A stretch of DNA of 64,000 bases from Sordariomycetes sp. S80-01Y (taxonomy: Eukaryota > Ascomycota > Sordariomycetes), in the NCBI GenBank assembly GCA_037042185.1, contig JAXQJY010000027.1, forward strand, positions 1,612,001 through 1,676,000. The letters run 5' to 3'. Below the pieces are notes generated by a model. The model saw nothing but the letters and a program-made list of their open reading frames with translations. It did not search any database and was not told the origin of the DNA. Made by a program: the position numbers and the translations under genes. Each line of letters opens with the position of its first letter. Within the stretch, counting starts at the first letter, position 1. Shown piece after piece: positions 35,178-46,816 of this stretch.

Positions 35178-35448
35178 AAATAGACAAGCGGGCGTTGATG
35201 GTTAATTTCATGAAATTGGATGGAAGAGCAGAGTCGAAGCATTGCAGTGATTCATTCCCAGTTGCAACGAGTGACATTGGGTCGTGGGAACTAAAAGGGT
35301 ACGCCGGCTGGAGCTGTGGGATTATGACTGATGGCCTGCTGTTACATAGTATCGGAGTCTCCATGCCATCAGTGATCTCTCAACGAGAGTGTGCATGTGG
35401 AATGACTGGTCTCGTGTGACTGTCAAGATGACTGGCCTTGCCTTTCCA

Positions 35449-35841
35449 TCAGAAGTCCTCAATCTTTGTAACATGATATGCCGGTTCTTCGTATGGATGC
35501 GCTCTGGTCTCGTCATGACTAAATCCTCAATGCTTGCTCTCGATCCAAACTCACCTCTTCAACGCTTCCACAGCACCCTTCGCCGTGTCCTCGCCGACAC
35601 ACAGCGTCTCAACCCTGACTTCCTCTTCCTGCTCTAGCTTGCCCACACTCCCCAAGTGCGGGTTGGCAGCGTCGCCCGGGCGGAATTGGCCCGTGCCGAC
35701 GGTTGACCAGCAACATTCTGTGTAGCCGCCCGGGCCAGGGTAGCGGCCTGCTCCGGCTGCGAAGATGGCGCTTTTGCAGGGGTTGAGGTGGGTGGCCGGG
35801 ACGTAGAAGGTCAATGTGAACTTTGCGACCTTGGACGCCAT
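35449..35841 (-). CDS. Stand-alone NIF3/YqfO-CutA-like small protein
   Basis: Exons 35841-35555 and 35503-35449 give 113 residues. The sequence is nearly all one compact PII/CutA-like domain of the type found inserted in NIF3/YqfO proteins: LTFYVPATHLNPCKSAIF, GAGRYPGPGGYTECCWST, GTGQFRPGDAANPH and, from exon 2, AHPYEEPAYHV. It lacks the metal-binding NIF3 halves, as in other fungal homologues called NGG1-interacting factor 3-like. The function is unknown; trimeric ligand-binding is inferred from the fold. The last exon was added because it restores the conserved HPYEEPAY motif that the unspliced frame loses. It converges on SEC21 with 271 bp between stops. Confidence 0.86.
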
Positions 35842-36037
35842 TCTGGAGGTTTCGTGAGTGGAGGATGGCGGCTTGTTGAGGTGCTGTCTCCTATGGTAGT
35901 CGAATGGAGTCGGACGAGGTTGAGTGCGGGGCGTCATGCGTGGCTGGGTCCGCGGCAGCACAAGGTAGTAAGACCTATAGGTCGCATCGAATCTTCTTCA
36001 TACTAATGGACATTGGCTACTTGAGAGAATCCGCTCT

Positions 36038-36985
36038 TTATGGGATGACGAGAATACTTGCTATCAGGACTAAGCCGAGCACGTTGCTGAGAGTCAAACT
36101 CGACTTGCCCATAGCATCGTCCGTGGAATCACCTCCCGTCGTCGTCGCGGCTGGAGCATCTCCGGCAGAAGTTGAGGAGGCGGTCGAGGCGCTCTCACTC
36201 GTGGAGCTAGTCGACCCGTGAGTTTCTCTGATCATCTCGGTGGAGGTTGATGTTGCTGAAGTATCCGTAACCGTTGGTGAGTCAGGACTCTCCGTGCTCT
36301 CGGACCTTGGAGGCGAATAAGTCTCTCCCTCCTCAACCCAAGTCCAACTCACGCCGCCCACTTCCACCCAACTCCTCGTCTGCCAGTCTCCAGTCCAGGT
36401 ACTCTCATAGCTAGTAGGCATAGGCTCGCCGTTGTCCGCCGTGACAGTGCCGCAGACGACTTCGAAAGATCTGGCTGGCCCATCATCCTCTTCCCCTAGA
36501 ACATTGCCGTCGTTCAGGCACATGAAGAATTCACTAAACCCGTACGGGTACTTTTCGTTGTTTTCATTTAACTCGGGGTCGATTTGGCAGAACATAGCGC
36601 ATGACACCGGATAGGCTGGATCATCCGGGGACGTAGGGCTGGTGATGTTGTAGAGGGGGCCAGAGCAACATTGGGGGAGGCGTTGAGCCGACCCGTAACC
36701 TATAGGCGGCGTTTTGCAGATCAGACCGGGAACATTGGAAGGCCACTCAGAGTATTTGTTGTCGCCCGGATTGGCGAGGTTGAATGTCGGGGAGCCAGTA
36801 CATTGGGCGGAGCTTGGGGGATTCATGGCAAAGGGTTGTGAATATGTAGATCCTATGCTTGCAACAAAGACATAGAGCGAGAGGAGAGAGTGAAAGACAA
36901 AGGTCAAGTCAAAACCGTGAGAATCCTTCACAAGGACATCGTGAATCGGGTACCCGGCTGAACTATTAGAGACGCGGCTTGGCAC
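36038..36985 (-). CDS. GPI-anchored cysteine-rich surface protein
   Basis: A single frame gives 315 residues. A hydrophobic run at about 27-46 (LTFVFHSLLSLYVFVASIGS) could be a late signal peptide; the long N-terminus before it is odd, so the true start may differ or an N-terminal intron may be missed. The ectodomain has eight cysteines (QC, IC, CC, SC, FC, MC and VC positions) with a motif PQCCSGPLYN...SCAMFCQIDPE seen in secreted fungal proteins. A Ser/Thr-rich stalk follows and ends in a GPI-type hydrophobic tail (LSNVLGLVLIASILVIP). No enzyme motif is seen. It is likely a wall or plasma-membrane surface protein of unknown role. Confidence 0.72.
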   Translation of the reverse strand: MPSRVSNSSAGYPIHDVLVKDSHGFDLTFVFHSLLSLYVFVASIGSTYSQPFAMNPPSSAQCTGSPTFNLANPGDNKYSEWPSNVPGLICKTPPIGYGSAQRLPQCCSGPLYNITSPTSPDDPAYPVSCAMFCQIDPELNENNEKYPYGFSEFFMCLNDGNVLGEEDDGPARSFEVVCGTVTADNGEPMPTSYESTWTGDWQTRSWVEVGGVSWTWVEEGETYSPPRSESTESPDSPTVTDTSATSTSTEMIRETHGSTSSTSESASTASSTSAGDAPAATTTGGDSTDDAMGKSSLTLSNVLGLVLIASILVIP

Positions 36986-38218
36986 GCCGAAGTCCGGGGT
37001 TCAGCCTCGCCCACTTGACGGACTGGACCCGGGCCTGGGCTTCCCTTGGCCGGATCTGAACCAGGATCGCGTTCGCTTGAACACCATACATGTTGTTTGG
37101 AGGGCGACAAGTTTACCGGAGCACCGCAGAGGCCATATAAATGCTGTGCGTGCCAACGTCAGCCCCCGAGGCTTACGTTGCTGTCGAGAACGACATCACT
37201 TGACGTCGACGTGGTGCCCCAACAATCGAGGTCGAAGCCACCGAGCAACCGTCACGGGACGCATGCGTTGAGAGAACCGTTGAGCTGGTGCCACCCTTTT
37301 GTGCCATCAGAGCGATGATCAGTGAAGCAGAGATCCAAGTGTTCAGCCACAAATCCGGGGTCCTGCAAGGCCTCTCGACGTGCATTGGCGTTGGTCCGAG
37401 GGGCCAGTCAAGTCCGCGCCCGAGGTCGAGGCACCGTCATTGCTCTGTTTTCGGTGCTGCTTTGCGATGGATTTGCCCTTTCGGCCTCAACGCAGACCTC
37501 GGTATTGACGGATGAGGAGTCGACGCATTGCTGTATCTGGTAGCTGGGGATGGTGCCGCTGCACTGTTCGCCCGTGGACAGAAAAAAGTATGTAAGCTCT
37601 CCCCGCTGTGTGTTCCCCAGCTTGTCATCTCGACCAGGAGGTGGTGAGAAATTGGCTGGCGATAGACCGGAGATTTGGTGTGGGAGCAACTCCGCCGTGG
37701 CTCAACTGAAGAGAGGACTGGAACCTCTGCAGGTGGGGGAAGAAGTTATAGTTCCCGGGAAGAGGAAACAACAGGTGCGTAAGCTAAGGTAAAACGCAAG
37801 CTACGTTTGTGCAATCTCACTGAGAAAACCACCAACTGTCTACCTTGACTATGGGAATTAAGATTGGGTTGCTGCGAGCAGGTTGGTGAAAAGGGGTAAG
37901 GGTTGTGGTGTTTTTCTGTCCGTCTCATGTGGCTGCTGTGGCTCATGCGCCAAATTGCAACGCCGCCCACCTCGCCAGCCAGCCCAGCGCTCCACCAACT
38001 CCGTCTCCCATCTCGTCACTGCTGGTGCTGCTTCCGAGCTGCTGCGCTGAGACGATCTCCTCTCCCCATGCAGTCACTTCTGCCGACTACATCTCCCCTC
38101 CTCTCCCTCTCCCCCTCCGTCCTTTGACATTGCGATAACAGACGGTCATCGCGTGCTCCGAGCCGCGAGTGACCACGTTGACGGCCTGCCGCTGCCTCCT
38201 TGATTCACCTCCGCCATC
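36986..38218. other. Divergent intergenic region
   Basis: About 1.2 kb between two divergent genes. Frames are short, and the part before EFR3 is CT-rich (about 37,960-38,130), a likely 5' leader. Confidence 0.4.
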
Positions 38219-41200
38219 ATGAACGCCATACAGCAAAAATGCCGGCCGAAGCATCAGGTCCTCGTGCTCAAGTGCTACCCGCGCGCCGCCAAGGGAGCTA
38301 CAGATGTCAAGCCCAACAGCAGCGAGCTGAGCTACCTGCTATTCTACGCTACGAGTCGCAAGTCAAAGATTCAGAAGATTGGCGCTTTTCTGGAGAAGAA
38401 GACCGCTAGCGACGTCTGGCGCATGCGCATCGGGTACGATCTGAGCCAAGCCCCCCAATGCTCTTTACTGATGACCATATAGAAACGTTCAGGTCACCCT
38501 CGGCATCCTCGCCGCGCTCATCGAGAAGTCGCCCAAGGATGTTGCGCTAATCGCGCTGTGCGTCCTCAAGATTCTCGACCTCATCCTCCGCTCCAACGAT
38601 ATTACCATGATCGAGTCCTCCCTGCCAACCCTTGAAGCCTTTTGCGAGCACCACGATGCCTCTTCGCTCTTCGCCGACCAAGCATACTCCCGTCAGTACG
38701 AGTCCGTCATCCGCGCTTACGCCAACCTTGCGTCCACCTCCAAGCCGCCCCCGAGCAAAACCACCCTCAGCCCGTCGGTAAGAGCGCGCTGGAGACACGC
38801 CGGACTCAAGGCGATCAAGAGCATAGCGACTTCGGAGCAATTGGCATCCTCTACCGGGCGTCAGATCGACGTGATTGTACCCTTGATTCTCGAGAACCTC
38901 TGGCACGACGATGACGACTTCATCGAGGTCTTGCTACAGCGCGTCCAAGTCGAGGAAAAGGTCGACTCGGAGAGGCAGTTGAGGCGCAGGACGAGTGTAG
39001 CCACTGTCGGCACGCAAAACACGGGCGAGCAACATCCCGCCTCGTTCGCCGGAGATGCGACAGACGCCGACCGGTTGGTCGAGGAAGATATCGGCGTCCT
39101 GGCCATGCAATGTCTCAAAAGCATATTTGTGGTTCCAAATCGGGCTCAAATACATGCCGCCACGGCAGCCTTGCTCAAGTTTTCCTTCGAAAAGATTAAC
39201 CAGGGGGAGAAGATTGTCGAGCTGGGAGATACAGGCAAGCAGGACAGTGGCTGGGCTTTGACGATATATAACCTCATCTCGAGGTGGGCGCCCGTCCAGG
39301 ACCGCTACGTGATCCTGGTGGTGGCTATGGAGACGCTCATTCGCAACCCCATCAAGGACGACAAGGTTGAACACCAGATGGCGCTCATCTCTATTATAGG
39401 ATCGCTTCTGCGCTCCGATATCAATCTGATCGGCCTGAGCGTGATGGACGTGCTCCTAGGCTTGGTCAAGCAGATGCGAAAGCTTTTCCACCCTGCCAAT
39501 GGTTCTAGTCAGGTTGCGAGCGTTTTGGACGAGAAATTAGACGCAGAGGCTGAGATCAGTGCCACGTCGCCAAGACGATTGTTGCTTGACCGCGTTCAGC
39601 AGTGCGTCGGCGATTTGGCGACTCACGTTTACTATGCCGACCAGATTACCGACATGATCACTGCCATCATTGCCCGCTTGAAGCCGACGCGGTCTTCGAG
39701 CACTACCTCTACCCCGCAAGGAGAAAAGGACGCTGAGCACGAGTCCGGACCTGGCCAGTCCATGGCCAACCTTTCGGAAAGTCAGTCCAACCTCGACACC
39801 TATTTCTCGCAGAGCAAAGGTCGAGTCTGCGGTCTCAACGTCATCAAAGCTATTCTACTCGTTGCAAATCCTAAGACGAAGATTAGCGGCAACATGGACC
39901 TGCAAAGAAACAGGACGCCTCTGCATGTGTGGGAAGGAACCCAGTGGCTTCTACGCGATCCTGACGGCGAGGTCCGCAAGGCTTATGTGGATGCGTTGTC
40001 AACATGGCTGGATCGTGAGACGACGGCGGCTGATCTGAGGGCGAGGGACGAGTCGCTTGTTAGGAACAAGTCGATGAAGAACAGCCGGGAGCTTGCGGCG
40101 CTCTCGAACGGTCACCGAGCTGTGTCCAACGCTTCGAACCGAGACCGCCTTGCTGGCAGAACAAGGAGGTCACAATTCCTGCCCCTGCTTCACCTTGCCA
40201 TCTACGACAACGCGATCCAGTTCGTTGACTACGAAACCGATCTCACCGTGCTCCATGCCCTCCTGACCAAGCTTGTCTTCCGCCTCGGTGTCAATTCAGC
40301 TCGGTTTGGCATTCCGATGGTCTTCCGCTTACAGGAGGACATCCTAGAGGTTGAGCAGCCCATCCAAAAAGTCCGCATTGCCGCTCTTTGCCATGGGTAC
40401 TTCTGGGCTTTGGCAGAGAAATTCGATTTCGAGGCGTCTTCAGTTGGACGGGCCATCCACAACGAGGTGGTTCGCCGCCGTGACAAGGGTTTCTGGGTAA
40501 GCGGTATCAATGTCCCGCCGCCTCTGCTGAAGAACATCGGCACGCCCGGCCACGTCGCGTCCGATGCTCAGTGGGATGCGTCGGTGCTTGAGCAGGAGGC
40601 ACTGCTACCGTTTGATGACCGAACATCCTTGGTAGAGTGTATCGCTACTGGCTATGAAGAGAGCGCACGATCACCGCCAACAAGCCCTGCTGCATCACCA
40701 GGTCGCCAGATGTCGCAAGGCATTCTCAGCGGCTCGACGATGAGCCCCACCCCGGCGGCTGCTGCCGAGGACGACCTGCCAAGCAGTTTCCGGGAGCAGA
40801 TGCTCACGGACTGGTCCCGCGATACTGTTGTAGCGGCGCTCGCGGCTGAAGGCAAGGCAGAGTCGCTCAACGGCTCGAGGGCCGGCACCACGGGCACAGC
40901 CAATCGAAACCGCCTGACCATCAACACTGCTGCCCTCAACGGCAACGGCCAGTCGCTCGGCTCGCCTTACGGGAGTCCGCTCAACCTGCGACCACACTCA
41001 GCACGGATACCTGAGCGCGAGCGACTGGGCTCGGTGACGAAGCTGAGGCAGTCAAGCGTCCGAAGCGGCATTTCGCCGTCGCAATCGGTCACCAACAAGC
41101 GAGGAGTCGTGTCGGTGGAACAGCTCAAGATGGTGCTATCAGGGGGGCTTTCGTCGAACTCGATGGGGTTACATGGCGACGCAGATGACGACAGCGGCGA

Positions 41201-41645
41201 TAGCATGGTCAGCTACGAGTACGAACCTTCAGAGCTGAGCTTCAGCCCTCCTACGCAGGCACAGGTCGACCAGATGGAACCCGTTCCGGAGACTCCCAAG
41301 CGATCTGGTTCCCTTTCGCGAGGACCGCTGTCATCCAACCCTCCCCACTCGAGCACGCCAAATCTGGATGATGAGGATGACAATGTCCCGCCTGTGCCCC
41401 CTCTGCCAAACTCCCAAAGCAGCGGTCTGCCGGCCAGCTCGGCACCGGATGACGTCTCGATCCAAGACCACGCAAAAGCGCCAAGGCGCAAGCTCAGCAG
41501 CCGCGGTGGGAACAGCTTGAGGATCAAGCACCACACGGCATCGCCCGAGTCGAACAAGGCCACGGACCTGCAAGAGTTCCTGCGAGGGATCGACTCCCGC
41601 TCCGGGGAGGGCAGCCTTGGCGTAGTCACGAAGCCGCCGTACTAA
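38219..41645 (+). CDS. EFR3: Efr3, plasma-membrane anchor of the Stt4 PI4-kinase complex
   Basis: Exons 38219-38433 and 38483-41645 give 1125 residues. The N-terminus MNAIQQKCRPKHQVLVLKCYP is the conserved Efr3 start, with a cysteine and a basic patch that serve membrane attachment in the family. An armadillo/HEAT-like solenoid follows to about residue 720 (RNTLGILAALIEKS-type helices, DYETDLTVLHALLTKL, VRIAALCHGYFWALAEKFDF). The rest is a disordered Ser/Pro-rich tail, longer than in yeast. Efr3 recruits Ypp1 and Stt4 to the plasma membrane to make PI4P. The single intron at residue 72 joins RMRIG to NVQVTLGIL in frame. Confidence 0.94.
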
Positions 41646-42528
41646 AGACCGCATTCCCTGGGATGGATCTTTGTTTGTTTACATTCACACACGCGGAGTT
41701 GGCGCAGGATCTAGGACGAGGCTTGGAGCAAGAAAGGGTTCGGCCCGGCCGTCGCGCGTTGGCACCTATGCATTGGACCGTGTCAGAAACGGAGCACACG
41801 CAAAGAGGAGGAGTTTCGGCCAAGGGGAGGATCGGGACCAGAAAGCAAGCAAATAAGCTTAAAATGTGTAATCTTTGATAATATCTTATCGTGGGGGAGG
41901 CGGGGGAAGTTTGGAGGAGAGCCAGCGAGCGAGCGTCTCAAGAAGCGACACATGCCTGAATCCAGATATCTTATTTGTCAAATCCCCGACAGCATACAAC
42001 ACTGTGAGACGATGCATGAGAGGCCCGAACCCCAATTACTCGCACATGGCTGTTCCCGCGAGGAGCAGGATTACGGATACGCAGCTCGGAGAGGATCTCC
42101 GCATCGACGACCAACGGATCTAAACGGGCAGATCGGTGCAAGAGCGGCGGACGAGATCTAGTCCGCCGACTCGTTCGGTATTTGACCGACCCAGCCCGGG
42201 GGGGCCCCAACATGAGCAGCGAGGCGGTTTACAGAAACGCATGAGCCGCGACGTCACCCCCAAGCCGTGGTGGCGGCCCCTTTTTCTGTCAGGCCGCTTA
42301 TCCGCGAGACGGAGCCTCTTCTCTCCCGGGGGAGGGAGGCTTGGCCGTGGGCAGGATCGGCGCGACGTGCAGACGAAGCGACCAATTGCCGGGGTGATTT
42401 GCGCATGCCCCCCGACGTCTTGGGACCGTCCACACATCGCGGAAGCTTGAAGTAGAAGCCGAGGGCAGGGCAGCTTCGACCTGGTTGGCATCGGAGCATC
42501 GATTGCGAATGCAGCAGAACAGACCTTG

Positions 42529-42530
<2 letters not shown>

Positions 42531-42560
<30 letters not shown>
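42531..42560. repeat. (CTG)10 microsatellite
   Basis: Ten uninterrupted CTG units. A second, interrupted CTG tract lies about 210 bp downstream (42767-42789). Confidence 0.97.
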
Positions 42561-42563
<3 letters not shown>

Positions 42564-42766
42564 GACGGTGGTATCCTGTCTTTTGAGCAGCAGCGGCAGG
42601 GCTGATGATGACCAGTGGGCCTCAACGGGGTCAGGGTACTGCGGTGTAAAGTAGCGTGCTGGAGAAAACGGGGGGCTGTGTGGGCGCAGCGGTCTCCTCC
42701 CGTCTCTCCCCCCAACTCTCAACTCCCAAGTCCCGGGGGCGCAGCGGCAGTGGCAGTGACAGTGGT

Positions 42767-42789
42767 GCTGCTGCTGTTGCTGCTGCTGT
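42767..42789. repeat. Imperfect CTG repeat
   Basis: CTG/TTG units with one interruption, same orientation as the tract at 42531. Confidence 0.85.
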
Positions 42790-43281
42790 GGCTCGTGAGT
42801 TGTCAGCCCGTGTTGCCAATTTTGGGTCCCGCGATCGTAGTGCTGCTGTAGTAGTGGCACTAAGGTATTAATACGCACAATAGAGTGGCAGCTGCGGGCG
42901 TGATGCATGATGGGCTCCACGGGGCACGTCCTCGAGCGAGAGAGTGGACGACGCTTTGCTGAGTCCCGGTTCTTCCCTACAGGTGCCCCCAGTGTCACGG
43001 CGATAGCCATGAATCCTTCCCTGATTGCGATTGTGCAGCCATGCTGACCGAGATTGCGCTTCTTTCTGCTCTTTCTGTTGGGTTTCCTTCTTTCCTTCAT
43101 CTTCATCTCTGTTCTGCCTGTCTAAACAAATCTGTGTCTTTCGCTTTAATACCCTGCCCTACTTGATACCCAACCTCGACTCAAGTGACGATATCCAGCC
43201 CTCCTACCAATTAGCGACGACGCATTGAAACATCCATGAGAAGCACATCGCCCCATTGCCGCAGGTCTCGAGTCCGCCGAC

Positions 43282-44454
43282 ATGTCTAGTGCTCAGCGGC
43301 ACCATACCATGCCTATGGAGCAACACCCCTCCGAATCCTTACCTGACGAAGTCATCCCTAACGATGCGCCATGCCTGCCCTCCTCGACAGCACGACAACC
43401 GGGAGCAATCTACGACGCGCGGGCTCGTGGTGGTGCGCCGATTGATAGGCTGCCCTGGCCGCCCGCTGCTTCCATTTCATATCCAGGTCCAGTCGAGCAA
43501 TCTCCCGCCGAATCGTTGCCCGACGAGGCGATACCAAACGATGCACCCCGGTTTCCGGGCAGCTCAACCGAAGGAGGAAATGTCTCGAACGGGCTGTCTA
43601 CGTGGCCGTCTAGTACACAGACATCCTCACCAGATGTCTCGGCTGCTTCAGCTGGGCGGTCTGAGACAGGACGGCCTAGGCTGGCGCCACTGACTACCGG
43701 CCACGGCCATGGCCATGATCCCTCCGAGGGCGAGTTGATGCGTTCACCGAGCAGCGCCGCGCCTACGGAGATACCTCCGCCACCGTACGAGCGAGGCCTC
43801 TCATCCCCGGCACCAGGCGCTATTGTACGTGAGCCAGCAAGCGCGGGCTCCAACGAATTCTCACCACCTCAGCACGCCTATCCTGGCCTTCCACCAGGGG
43901 TCAGCCCCGTTTCTGCAGGCGGCGCTTCGGGGCAAGGGTCGCAAGATGCTCTCATCCACGGGGCTTTGCATGACGCCTCGTCGAGGGGGGTTTCAGGGGG
44001 CGAGCCGGGAGAAGCCGTCGCGCTGCCCAAGTACTCGCACCGGCCACAGGACGGCAACGCTAGGTTGGAGGAACAGCCTGACGGCAGCTATAAGATGTTC
44101 CCGGCAGGACAGAACGGTCTGGTTGCCATGAACGCTATTGGCGGCTCGGAAACTACTAGTGACCCCGAAGCTACGGCCGGCACAGAGCGGACGCTGGTCC
44201 AGTCGGAAAGGGGTGCAGTGGTCGTCGAAGAGGAGACACCGACGAAGAACCCGCTGAGGAAGGTCTGGAGGCGACACTTCAAGGGCCCGCAGAACAGGAC
44301 GAGGCGCAAGTGGCTCATCACGGCCATTGTCTTCGTTGTTGTCTTCCTTATCATCCTGCTCGCCGTTCTGGGTGCGAAGAAGAAACTTGCTGGGCAGGAC
44401 GACGACGACAGCGACAGCGACGACGACGACGATGATGATGATGACGATGAGTAG
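43282..44454 (+). CDS. Single-span membrane protein with PY motifs and acidic tail, unnamed
   Basis: A single exon gives 390 residues; I do not recognise a named family. The first 340 residues are Pro/Ser/Gly-rich and probably disordered. They contain a duplicated element (14-30 and 73-89: Q-x-P-x-E-S-L-P-D-E-[VA]-I-P-N-D-A-P), a perfect PPPY at 166-169 and an LPKY at 248-251. A basic stretch (about 325-343) leads into one transmembrane helix (344-363). KKK and a run of Asp with Ser (373-390) end the protein. PPxY and LPxY bind WW domains of Rsp5/Nedd4 ubiquitin ligases, and small membrane proteins with such motifs often act as ligase adaptors; this role is inference. The Asp run comes from a GAC/GAT repeat. 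No signal peptide is present, so the N-terminus is likely cytosolic. Confidence 0.78.
   Translation: MSSAQRHHTMPMEQHPSESLPDEVIPNDAPCLPSSTARQPGAIYDARARGGAPIDRLPWPPAASISYPGPVEQSPAESLPDEAIPNDAPRFPGSSTEGGNVSNGLSTWPSSTQTSSPDVSAASAGRSETGRPRLAPLTTGHGHGHDPSEGELMRSPSSAAPTEIPPPPYERGLSSPAPGAIVREPASAGSNEFSPPQHAYPGLPPGVSPVSAGGASGQGSQDALIHGALHDASSRGVSGGEPGEAVALPKYSHRPQDGNARLEEQPDGSYKMFPAGQNGLVAMNAIGGSETTSDPEATAGTERTLVQSERGAVVVEEETPTKNPLRKVWRRHFKGPQNRTRRKWLITAIVFVVVFLIILLAVLGAKKKLAGQDDDDSDSDDDDDDDDDDE
44398..44451. repeat. GAC/GAT trinucleotide tract (coding)
   Basis: It encodes the Asp/Ser/Glu C-terminus of the PY-motif protein. Units are GAC with AGC interruptions, then GAT. Confidence 0.9.
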
Positions 44455-46471
44455 CCGGTTAGAAAGCCCGGGAACTTGTCTGGGAGCCCGGCAGAAGCCA
44501 TGGTATACCTACCTGTGGAAAAGGCTTGCTGCTGTGAGGTGGTGGATTTGGGGAGCGACGGGGACGAGTGATTGGATGGAAAACTACCAATTTCGAGCGA
44601 TCTGTTCGCTTCATTCTTTTGTGTTGATTCGGGTTGGAATGGAGGCTGGACAAGTGATTTGGACAAGACAGCGATACCACACAGCGATAGAAACAGCGCT
44701 GCAGCAACAATCTTGCTGCAAAGCGTCTGTGGCAATGGAAGATACCACAACAAGGTTCGGCCCGAGGCCGTTGAAGCCGCGATGTGCCCGTGAGGCGAAG
44801 CAAGCTGATGGCAAATATAGAAGCAGCGGCATGGCATGTGGGAGCAGCGCCAGGGGGGCCGCGTACGTCACGAGCATGGGAGTGTTGTAGCTGCTCAATC
44901 ACGAGCTTCTGACCTCGGACTCGTCGTCGATCCTAGCCGGGTGTGAGGTGCTCGTCATCACAATCGAGGTAGTTCACACTCCAAGCAGTGAGACGGCGCT
45001 GGCAGCTGACAGTTGAGGTGCAAGACGAGCTGCCGTAAACCAGCCTGACCGGCTTGTGCTGTCAGCAAAGGCACCATCGCCGTCTCGGGGCTGTAGATCT
45101 CCAGACTTGGCTGCGCGGCACGAAGCGACAGGGTCAGAACCTAAATTATGAGATGAAACAAGTAATGTGCAGCGGATGAATGTAATCTCGATTGGCGATT
45201 CATTCAGCGCAGACTAGGCGTTTCTACGTCGCCTCGCCCGGCCGCCCACCATGCCAGACACGGACGAGGAAATTCGCCGCCGTTGTGCCTCTCGCTCATG
45301 TCCGGCTAGGTGGCCGGGATGCGCGTCGATCGCCGGGCTTGCCACGTGTGAATGACGAAGGGGGGCTGCGCGTCGGGAGTCCTTTTGAGCTTGACCTCTA
45401 GTAATACCTCAGTTACTTTGTCTCCGGGAGAACAAGCAGATTGTCACCCGAGGGGTGTGATATGCGACTCCCGGCGTTTCGAGAGCCATCACGCCTCTCT
45501 GATGCCTGACTCGGACAAGAAGAAAGGAAGGCATGAGGAAAGGGGGAAGACGAGAATGACGTCCTGGGTTGGGGTACTCGGGCGTCAAGATTGTCGTCCC
45601 CAGGGCATCGATGATTGCCCGGATCGCGACTCGAGGTGCTTTATGCGAGGCAGAGGCGTGCCGAACGCCGAGTCGTAAGCTCGTCACTGCTACCTTAATT
45701 CAGGAGCACTGCTGACAGGTCGGGGGAAAGCCCAAATGTTTTACCAAGGTGGCAGAGCCGCTCAGGGTCTGGTCCGGGGGGGTCCGCCAGTCTAAGCAGA
45801 GCGAGTCGTGCCAGCCCCCCGGAAATGTCTCGTGGCGGGACCCACGGGGTGCGCCGTCGAAACTGATCTGCTGCCTTTCAGGGGACGCTCGGGACGTGCA
45901 GCGGTCGGGAGGGCCGTCTGGCGTGTTTAGCGATTGGGACGTAGGAGGGTCGAGCGTCGGCGACGAGGGAAATAATCGAAGAAAAGGGGGCGCGGAAAGG
46001 AGGTGGTGAGAGAATGCGACCCTGTAGAGGCAAGGGGACGCACTGCGCGGCGAGAGGCAACTCGAAGGAGGACGGCCTGTCCCCTTTTGGCAGCTTCTGG
46101 ACCCCGGGGCCCCCCCTCTACCATCCCCTGGGCTCCCGCCCTGGCAGCTGTCCAGGCACAGCTGCTGCTCCCCGGTGGGCGAATGCAGCTCTCCTGCATC
46201 CACAGGGGTTTTTTTCCCCTCTCTCTCTCTGTGTTTGTTCCGCGCTCTGAACTGTTTCGTTTGCTGCCTCTGTTGCTCGTGATGGCACATGCTCTCGTTG
46301 GGCCACAATTGCCAGGCTGTCACGCCATTGACTGTACTGAGTATCGCATTGGGCTTCAATAGCTGAACCTCGCAAAAGGCTCCCACCCGTTGCGGCCTGG
46401 ACTGACCTCGGCCTGCCTGACCCTGACCGGTCGGCGCCCGTCCCCACAAATCCATCGTCAAGTCGGAGCTC

Positions 46472-46498
46472 GCTGCACTGCACTGCGCTGCACTGCAC
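46472..46498. repeat. CTGCA pentanucleotide tract
   Basis: About five near-perfect CTGCA/CTGCG units upstream of the Krev-1 gene. Confidence 0.75.
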
Positions 46499-46792
46499 CG
46501 CACCGGAATCACTGTCAGTGCCACTGCCAGCCCACTGTGACTCCCAGTCGAGCACTGGCAACCTGGAACGGGAAGCTCGAGCCTCCGCTGGCACGGTTAT
46601 TATCGTTCCTCGTTCCTCGCTGTATGCGCATGCGTAAGGTACCTACCTACTCGCACCAAGCTGAGGACTACCTTGAGCTAGTACCCAACTATTATACTGC
46701 CTCACCTGAGAACCCTGCAGTGCAGTGCCCTTCACCTTAGGCTCAACCTCAACGCCTCCTGGGCAGCTTCGGAACACCCGAGGCCCCGTCGC

Positions 46793-46816
46793 GCCTCTGC
46801 CTCTGCCTCTGCCTCT
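46793..46816. repeat. (GCCTCT)4 tandem repeat
   Basis: Four exact hexanucleotide units upstream of the Krev-1 gene. Confidence 0.85.

Larger units (their letters stand above)
41646..43281. other. Intergenic with CTG repeats
   Basis: About 1.6 kb. It contains the CTG tracts listed separately and a pyrimidine-rich leader before the gene at 43282. Poly-Gln frames on the minus strand come only from these repeats. Confidence 0.45.

Noticed and set aside
34893-35419. Continuation of the SEC21 frame beyond 34892
   Set aside because: It is intron read-through. The conserved gamma-COP C-terminus is encoded by the spliced exon 34945-35177.
42120-43106. 328-codon minus-strand frame with poly-Gln runs
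   Set aside because: The Gln runs are the CTG repeats read in one frame. The rest is Arg/Pro/Ser-rich with no family likeness.
45700-46524. 274-codon minus-strand frame
   Set aside because: Low-complexity Arg/Pro/Ser content, no motif, no start context, overlapping simple repeats.
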